DNA of 64,000 nucleotides from Diprion similis (taxonomy: Eukaryota > Arthropoda > Insecta > Hymenoptera > Diprionidae): assembly GCF_021155765.1 (NCBI RefSeq), contig NC_060115.1, forward strand, positions 7,978,493 through 8,042,492, in the 5' to 3' direction. A program made the translations under genes and the position numbers. The first letter of the stretch is position 1. Every line of letters begins with the position of its first letter. The notes below the pieces were generated by a model. That model saw only the letters and a list, made by a program, of their open reading frames with translations. It made no database searches and had not been told where the DNA came from. Below are positions 53,350 to 64,000 of the stretch, one piece after another.

Positions 53350-55234
53350 ATGGCTGCAGTAGATATTTCCCCAAAGAAGGATGGTGGAGTGTTGAAAGAG
53401 ATCATCAAAGAAGGTATTGGTGAGGAAACTCCAGCTGCGGGATGCAAAGTCACCGTACATTATACCGGGACTCTTATGGATGGCACAAAGTTCGACTCAA
53501 GCAAAGATCGAAATGAGCCATTTGAGTTTGATTTGGGTAAAAAGAGTGTTATCAAGGCTTGGGACATTGGTGTCGCTACCATGAAGCGAGGAGAGGTTGC
53601 TATTTTGACTTGTGCACCTGATTATGCCTATCGTGCTGCTGGTAGCCCTCCCACGATCCCTCCTAACGCCACTTTAAAATTTGAGGTAAAGCGCTTAACT
53701 ACTGTACTTACTTTCCTTATCATACAATATTTGGTTTATAAAATGCAACGATAATCAGAACATTCTTTACTATTAGATTGAAATGATTGACTGGAAAGGG
53801 GCAGATTTAAGCCCAGAACAAGACAATAGCATTGAGAAATTCCAAATAGTAACTGGATCGGGGTATATTGTTCCAAATGAAGGAGCTCTGGTTGATGGTA
53901 AGTGCTGCATATTCAGATAGTAGTGGAAAATAATTTTTTAGGAATTGTTCCCGTTCCTCTAATCGTTAAAAAATATCTGTTACAATCGAACAAACTCCAT
54001 TTGTTGTTGTGTATGTAAAATTTGTTTGTGTTTTATTTCAGTACATCTTGTTGGCTCTTATGATGGTAAAGTATTTGAAGAAAAGGATGTTCAGTTCAAT
54101 TTAGGCGAAGGAGAAGATGTGGGTATTATTGATGGAGTAGAAATAGCTTTGAGAACCTTCAAAATGGGTGAAAAATCAAGATTGAAAATAAAGAGTAAAT
54201 ATGCATACAAAACCATTGGTGAACCGAAATTCGGAATTCCACCAAATGCGGACCTGGAATATACCATCGAGTTGAAGAACTTTGAGAAGGTATATCATTA
54301 AATTTTTCTGATCATTGTATTTTTAAATGTTATTTCCACATTGTAATTGCCTGAATTGCATATACAAAGTTGATTATATGTAACTATTGTATTTGGCTTA
54401 TAGGCTTCTGAAAGCTGGATGATACCTGGTCCGGAACAGATAAAGCAGTTGACACTGTTTAAAGAAAAGGGAACTGCCTACTTTAAAGAAGGGAAATTTG
54501 GACTTGCCACAAAATTGTACCAAAAGATTATTACTGCTTTTAAAGACTCTCCCAGCAGTGATGAGGAAGAAGAGCAACCGGAGGCAAAAGATCTCCGTTT
54601 GTCAGCGAACTTGAATCTTGCTTTGTGCTATCTAAAATTGAACAAAAGTATAGAAGCCAGAGATGCTTGCACAGAAGCGCTAGTGATTAGTCCAAATAAT
54701 GAAAAGGCACTGTTTAGAAGAGGTCAAGCAAACATTTTGCTTGCTGCTCCTGAACTTGCACTGAAAGACTTTGAAGAAGTTCTGAAAATCAATCCAAAGA
54801 ATACAGCTGCTGCCAATCAAATAATCGCATGTAAGAAACTGCACAAAGAACAACTAGCCAAGGAGAAGAAAATTTATGCAAATATGTTTGACAAGTTTGC
54901 TCTACAAGACAAGCAGGTTAGTAAGAAATTATGCACAGGCAATGCAGCTGTTACTTCCTAAAGTGTCGCACATAATAAACTTTTTATGGTGAAGTCAGGC
55001 AATAACATTCAAAACCTGAAAGAATAACACCTTACTTTTGACCTTAAACTGTTAGTAATGTTGCAGAAGGAAGAAGAGAAGCTGCGTGGGCAACCCGACG
55101 TGATGCGCGGCGTTCTAGGAGAGTGGGGTCAAGAAGAGAGACCTGGTGGTAGGGACCCAACAGCGTTTGAGAAAGAAAATCCAAATATTCTAATGCTTAA
55201 TGCGAATGGCACCGGTGAATTTAAAAATATGTGA
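53350..55234 (+). CDS. FKBP59: FK506-binding protein 59 (FKBP4/5-type co-chaperone)
   Basis: Peptidyl-prolyl isomerase and HSP90 co-chaperone in the cytosol, orthologous to vertebrate FKBP4/FKBP5 and Drosophila Fkbp59. Exons: 53350-53685, 53777-53897, 54042-54289, 54404-54916, 55067-55234. They total 1386 nt, 461 aa. FK domain one spans about 30-115 and keeps the pocket strings VHYTG, KFDSS and VIKAWD, so it is probably active. FK domain two (about 145-236) is divergent, as in the family. A three-repeat TPR domain (about 255-375) includes [10 protein letters not shown] and [11 protein letters not shown] and would bind the HSP90 MEEVD tail. The acidic SDEEEEQPE linker is typical. The gene ends EFKNM. 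AATAAA at 55287-55292 lies about 50 bases after the stop. Confidence 0.95.
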
Positions 55235-55286
55235 AATGTTCTACTTGTCAATGAATCTTTTTTTACGACACCGCTGGTATTGGTGC

Positions 55287-55292
55287 AATAAA
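55287..55292 (+). promoter_or_regulatory. Polyadenylation signal for FKBP59
   Basis: AATAAA about 50 bases after the TGA stop at 55232-55234. Canonical hexamer in the expected position. Confidence 0.6.
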
Positions 55293-56711
55293 TTTTCAGA
55301 TCACAGTGATACAAAATTCACCTTAATACGACACTCAGGCAAATCTCATAGCCATTTATGATAAAAATGACGGTTCTGAATTCCTCTACGTTGAGTCTGA
55401 TTATTACGAATGGGTTTGACATGATTAATACTGTTGTTTGAATGAACAATGAAAGTCTTTTACCTTTATAAGGCAGATAAAAGGAAAGTAATTGTTTTTA
55501 ACATGGCAGTGGTGATCCTAATTTCTAGTTAGAGTTTTATTCTAAGTCTTATGATAGCCTCAGGTTGTACTGTGATACTTTTAACTCTTGAAATCTTATA
55601 ATAAATTCTTAGTATCGTCTGTACTAAAATCTTACAGATCTATAAGAGAATTGAGCCCAATAGTATATTTGTACAAGAGTTACATCAGCTGTAAATCACC
55701 ACTGCAATTATAACAATGAATTATTGTTACAATAGCTTCATCGAAATATTAATCCTGTTGAATTCTGCTGAATCAATATATTGACTGCCATAAACATCTC
55801 ATTAACATATATGCATGTAAATTTAATGACTATATATAGATTTTTAGTAATCATCAGCCACTTATTATATTATATCAACCAACCTGAATGTGTTTAGCCT
55901 ACTTTTCTTATTCAAATGCTTGAACTTGATTTAAATTCTCCAAAGAACAAGCGAATTCAAATTCAGAATTTTATCTACAATTTTGATACTCTATTCTCCA
56001 TGTGTCAACTTCAATCATTCATTTACAAGAGACCTAAGCAAAGGATCACGAGATTATCTTCGTCTGGTTGCCCGCTACTTTATTTGACTTATTATTCCAA
56101 TTCTAGATGTATCATTCTTATGCTGAACATATGAAATAATTGTATTTAGTGATAAATAATTGATTATTTGATTATGTTTCCGTGGCATATGTAATAAACT
56201 TAATTGCTTTATTTATAAACATTATAAGTATCATTCACTTTCTTAATCATTCCATATTTTCATTATTGATCGGTGTATTTTTCAAACAATTTTTAAATAA
56301 AGTCTAGCCTTCGTTTTAAATTTACCTCACACATTTTACTCGTCTTCCGATTTGTCGCACAGAACTGTCGCATTTGGTTTGTTCGTGCATGCTACACTTT
56401 CGACACCTTCACAATATACACTGATAGTATCCTCACACGAAGGTATCAGAAATGTTTAAAGTGTAGCTAGCACGAACCGCGCGAACAAACCCATTGATGT
56501 CGCAGGCTAATTCACACTTCAGAACATATTCGAGACTTGCGGGCAAGCCATTCTTGCATTCGCCAATCTTAATCGAATCGAATCGAATCGTCTTTGGTCT
56601 TTGGTTATGTTGAGGTCATGTGCGGACTCGTGGATAGCATCAGAATAACCGACAGAACCTGGATTTACAGTAAACTTTTTACGAAAACTCAGAAGTAACT
56701 AATTTCGAAGT
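55293..56711. other. Intergenic region FKBP59 / WDR55
   Basis: An AT-rich left part, then an imperfect hairpin at about 56376-56490 and a short tandem run of TCGAA units at about 56571-56592. The final 120 bases before 56712 are GC-richer and probably form the WDR55 5' UTR and promoter. No coding frame is supported. Confidence 0.45.
56376..56490. repeat. Small imperfect inverted repeat (MITE-like hairpin)
   Basis: GGTTTGTTCGTGC and GCTACACTTT at 56376-56400 are mirrored by AAAGTGTAGC and the complement of the first piece at 56458-56490. The inner part also pairs (ACACCTTC against GAAGGTAT). The right arm carries an extra few bases. The total is about 115 bp with a short loop. It could be a degraded MITE or a structured promoter element; no target duplication was identified. 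Confidence 0.5.
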
Positions 56712-58760
56712 ATGATTTTCAAAATGGGCCGACTTAAGGGTGAGTGAAATGTTGAATTTGTGACACAATAGTGAGAAATTATAGTTTCGAGGTTATGATT
56801 TCTAACCTCATGTGAAAAATAATAGTAGAGCGTGCTCAATCCTCTAAAGTGTCTAACCAAGAATCTGACTTCTTGTATTTTACGCAGATGATTTTCTCGG
56901 TGATGATGAGAGCAACAGCGACGACAGTGATAGTAGCCTCAGCGAGATGGATGATAGCAGTGACAACAGTGGGTTTGATCTCTACGATTCCGATTCAAAC
57001 GACGAAGCTAACAATGCGGGGCCAAGTGCATCCGTTAATGTACCTGGTAAAGGAAATACATATAATGAGTGGGATATTTAGTAATACTTATCTAGAACAA
57101 AAGAGTACAACACTACTTCTTACAGGTGGGAGCGGAGATGTCCTGGAATTGAACGAGGATGAGGAAGAAGATGAAGTTGTCAAAGCTATATTAAGATCTA
57201 GACAACCAAATAAAGATCATCCTCCAGACATTAAGCTGGAGGATTTCATTGCGGACATATCTTTTCACCCTGCAAACAACTTGATTGCATTAGCTTGCAT
57301 GTCGGGAGATGTACTTCTGTTCGTAATTTACTTGAATATTTACGAATTTTCAGATTTTTAGTAAGGAAAAATTTAGGTTTTACCACTTCATTGTCATATT
57401 TAAACTTACAGCTTTCTGTCTGATTTTTAGATACAAATATACCAATGAATCTACTGATCTAGTCTCTACATTGGAATTACATATAAAGGCTTGCCGAGAT
57501 GTTGAGTTCAGTGAGGACGGTAAAATTCTCCTTTCTACTGCAAAAGACAAATCTATCCTTCTCACAGATGTAGAAACTGAAAAACTTACCAGGCTTTACG
57601 AAAATAGCCACGAGTATGTTGATTTGAAACTTTTTACCTTAGTTATTCATTCGTAACTGTAATTTAATTGTATATCACACGATTCTGATAATGGAGCTGA
57701 CTTTTATTCTAGGGATCCCGTGTCTACATTGACTGTGATTGATGAGAATCTATTTGCCACTGGTGACGATAATGGGACAGTAAAATGTAGATATAACTAT
57801 TTATTCATTTATATGAAACTTATCATTTTTTTTGTACTTATATAATTTGCTTGTTTACCTAACCCGATTTTCAAGTATGGGATATGAGGCAAAAAGGAGA
57901 TTCGCCATTATTTTCCTTGAAGGAAATGGAAGATTACGTCAGCTCCATGGTTACAACTAGCGAAAAGAAGTATCTTGCTTGTGCTAGCGGAGATGGTTCC
58001 CTGACGACACTGAATATGACTGCTAGGAGAATGCATGTTCAGGTACAGAAAATGTCGAAATTTATTTCAAATTTACCTAAAATTTTGTTTGAATTAATAT
58101 CTATTGCATAGTTACATAAAGTTAAATTTAACATCACAATGCTTTTGATTTTAGTCCGAAGAGTATGAGCAGGAGCTAACATGTCTTGGTCTGTTTAAAT
58201 CAGAGACTAAGTTACTGGCTGGCGATAGTAAAGGCAAAATGTATGTCTTCAAGTGGGGTGAGTTTGGACTACATTCAGACGAGTTTCCTAGCGTGACTAA
58301 AAAGTCAATGAACTGCATGGTTCCGTTAACTGAAAACATTGTTGTTACTGCTGGTGAAGATGGAATACTCAGGTAAATAAGGTTGAAGAGTAATAAAAAT
58401 TCCAAAATTGAAAATATAATGATGGATGCTTACAATTATTAGGAATATAATTAATCTACTGATTATGCGATTTACATTATTTATTGTTCAATTGCTAGAG
58501 CAACGAATCTGTTTCCTTATCATCATTTGGGAATTGTTGGACAACACAGTATGTCTGTGGAGGGAACAGATATAAGTAACGATGGAACACTTATCGCATC
58601 TACCTCGTATGACAACGACGTAAAGTTTTGGAATGTCGAGTACTTCGAAACATTGAATAATGAAATGTCAAAGAAAGGCAGTGGAAAAAAGCAATTAAAG
58701 CATAATTTGCCAAGCAGTAAAGTCAATAATGCATCAGACTTTTTTTCCGGCTTGTGTTAA
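56712..58760 (+). CDS. WDR55: WD repeat-containing protein 55
   Basis: WD40 protein of the WDR55 family, nucleolar in vertebrates and linked to rRNA production. Exons: 56712-56739, 56888-57046, 57126-57318, 57431-57613, 57713-57786, 57876-58042, 58155-58372, 58499-58760. They total 1284 nt, 427 aa. An acidic, Ser/Asp-rich N-terminus (about 10-85) precedes the propeller. Family strings: DISFHPANNLIA, LHIKACRDVEFSEDGK, DENLFATGDDNG, LWDMRQKGDSP, YLACASGDGSL, MNCMVPLTENIV, VKFWNVEYFE and a C-terminal ASDFFSGLC. Exon 3 ends at a GTTCGT donor. The alternative GTAATT two codons later would break the frame of the next exon, so the reading frame decides the site. A second in-frame Met lies at residue 5. 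Confidence 0.93.
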
Positions 58761-59932
58761 ACCAGGTCTACCCTGTTAATATCAACAGATATTCAAAAAA
58801 AGGTATTTGATGATTTTTCCTTCACATATCTCTTAAATGAAAAGTAGACAAAATATATTCTTATGACCATTTTATTATATACTTGTGTATACACTTATAA
58901 TATTGTAAAAATTTTTACCAACATACTATGGTTTTCAATATAATGGGCTACTTTTTTTATTAAAAATTTTTGATATCCTAATTATTTGAAATTACAATTT
59001 TATAAAAATATTTAAAACTCAAATACGTAATCAACATGAGTTATTTTCTTTAATTGTCAGTTCAGATAGCATCAAAGTCGTCTGTAATATTTTCAAAAAT
59101 CTGCATGACTTAATGTACAGAAGCATAAATGCAAATTTGAACGTGTTTAAACTCTAATATAAATAAATATAAATGACAAGATATCGGAAACATACTTTAT
59201 ACGATTATTTCAATGCAATTATCCTAACATAATCGGAACTCGACATTTTACCGGTCTTTTCAAGATATTGAATTAGCGACAATTGACAACTAACCTATCA
59301 AACATCCAAGTATTTGCAACATAAAGTAAATCAGCTATAATCAATGTACCAATTTGTTTTTGGACTTATATAATAGTCCAGTATGCTAACTTAACTAGTT
59401 TTTCCGTCAGTAATTTTTATTACATTTCGAAAATATTTCTCTAACATTACCATCAAGTCTTGTAACTAATTGTAAGATTTAGGGTACTCGCACGAATGAC
59501 CTGATTGACCAGATGCATTTGTGCGGAATACATTAGAATAAGCATGAACCTTCGACCTTTCTTGATTCTGCGCTGAGTAAACTAACGCAGACAATTCTAT
59601 GCCAATCGAATATTCCAGATATCTAAAAAATTATCCATCTGCTATTTATTGATTATTATAACTGAACTGCTTTGTAATGGTCTGTATAGTGGGTTAAATT
59701 CATCTTAAATTATAACGTGACATCGTAATAATCTGCTATTTGACGAGTTATGTAATCTTTGTAATTTTTTCTTTGTACATCAACTGTGGTTGATGATAGT
59801 TTAGCTAATGGAATTGATTTTCTAAACCAGTAATACTAAATTAAAATATTTTAGAATAGATATATGATATTACCATATCTAGATAAAAGAAGATTTTTGT
59901 GGATGATTTTCTTATATCATTCAGACGTTATA
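58761..59932. other. Intergenic region between convergent WDR55 and CYFIP
   Basis: AT-rich DNA containing both 3' UTRs. AATAAA on plus at 59162-59167 and minus-strand AATAAA at 59650-59645 are candidate signals for WDR55 and CYFIP. No coding frame or RNA gene is seen. Confidence 0.45.

Positions 59933-64000
<4,068 letters not shown>

Noticed and set aside
54917-54961. Alternative FKBP59 C-terminus by intron retention
   Set aside because: It adds 15 unconserved residues. The downstream exon restores the family C-terminus in phase, so the spliced form is the main product.

Overview
This window is nuclear DNA from an insect. The reasons are split genes with short GT-AG introns, AT-rich non-coding DNA, and insect-type orthologues including a pair of mitochondrial-clan P450s. 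Hymenoptera, perhaps a sawfly-like lineage, is my best guess, but that is inference. I rebuilt gene models by joining reading frames at splice sites. Every complete model closes in frame from ATG to stop.

Layout, left to right. 1-5344 is mostly non-coding. It holds a possible minus-strand first exon or small ORF near 4.2 kb and the upstream region of CPSF6. CPSF6 (+, 5345-13482, 11 exons, 786 aa) is a cleavage factor Im subunit, and its second intron carries a nearly 1-kb foldback element. About 7 kb of AT-rich DNA without recognisable genes follows. HPS5 (-, 20458-23740, 6 exons, 905 aa) is the BLOC-2 subunit orthologous to Drosophila pink. Two mitochondrial-clan cytochrome P450 genes then face each other tail to tail (+ 25740-28343, 517 aa; - 28721-33448, 528 aa), with almost identical exon lengths. 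After another non-coding stretch comes RBM28/Nop4-type nucleolar RRM protein (-, 37006-40351, 11 exons, 812 aa). It lies head to head with a SLAIN/Sentin-like microtubule plus-end protein (+, 41018-44713, 7 exons, 824 aa).

The right third holds about 5 kb without coding exons, then a tubby-like protein (king tubby type; -, 49826-52236, 8 exons, 415 aa) head to head with FKBP59 (FKBP4/5 type; +, 53350-55234, 461 aa). WDR55 (+, 56712-58760, 8 exons, 427 aa) follows. The last gene is the C-terminal 729 residues of CYFIP/Sra-1 (-, 59933 to beyond 64000), the Rac-binding subunit of the WAVE complex. The genes are conserved single-copy functions: mRNA 3' processing, ribosome biogenesis (RBM28, WDR55), trafficking, cytoskeleton and chaperone work. 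There is no operon-like logic, but several neighbours share divergent promoters.

The points most worth a second look are: the foldback in the CPSF6 intron, which could form a long intronic hairpin RNA; a candidate mutually exclusive exon in CYFIP; a complete RING-H2-like C-terminus on HPS5; an apparent internal RRM duplication in RBM28; two SxIP motifs in the SLAIN-like protein; the mirrored P450 pair; and three related decayed fragments sharing an RIHE motif. No prokaryotic features, CRISPR arrays, tRNA or rRNA genes were seen.
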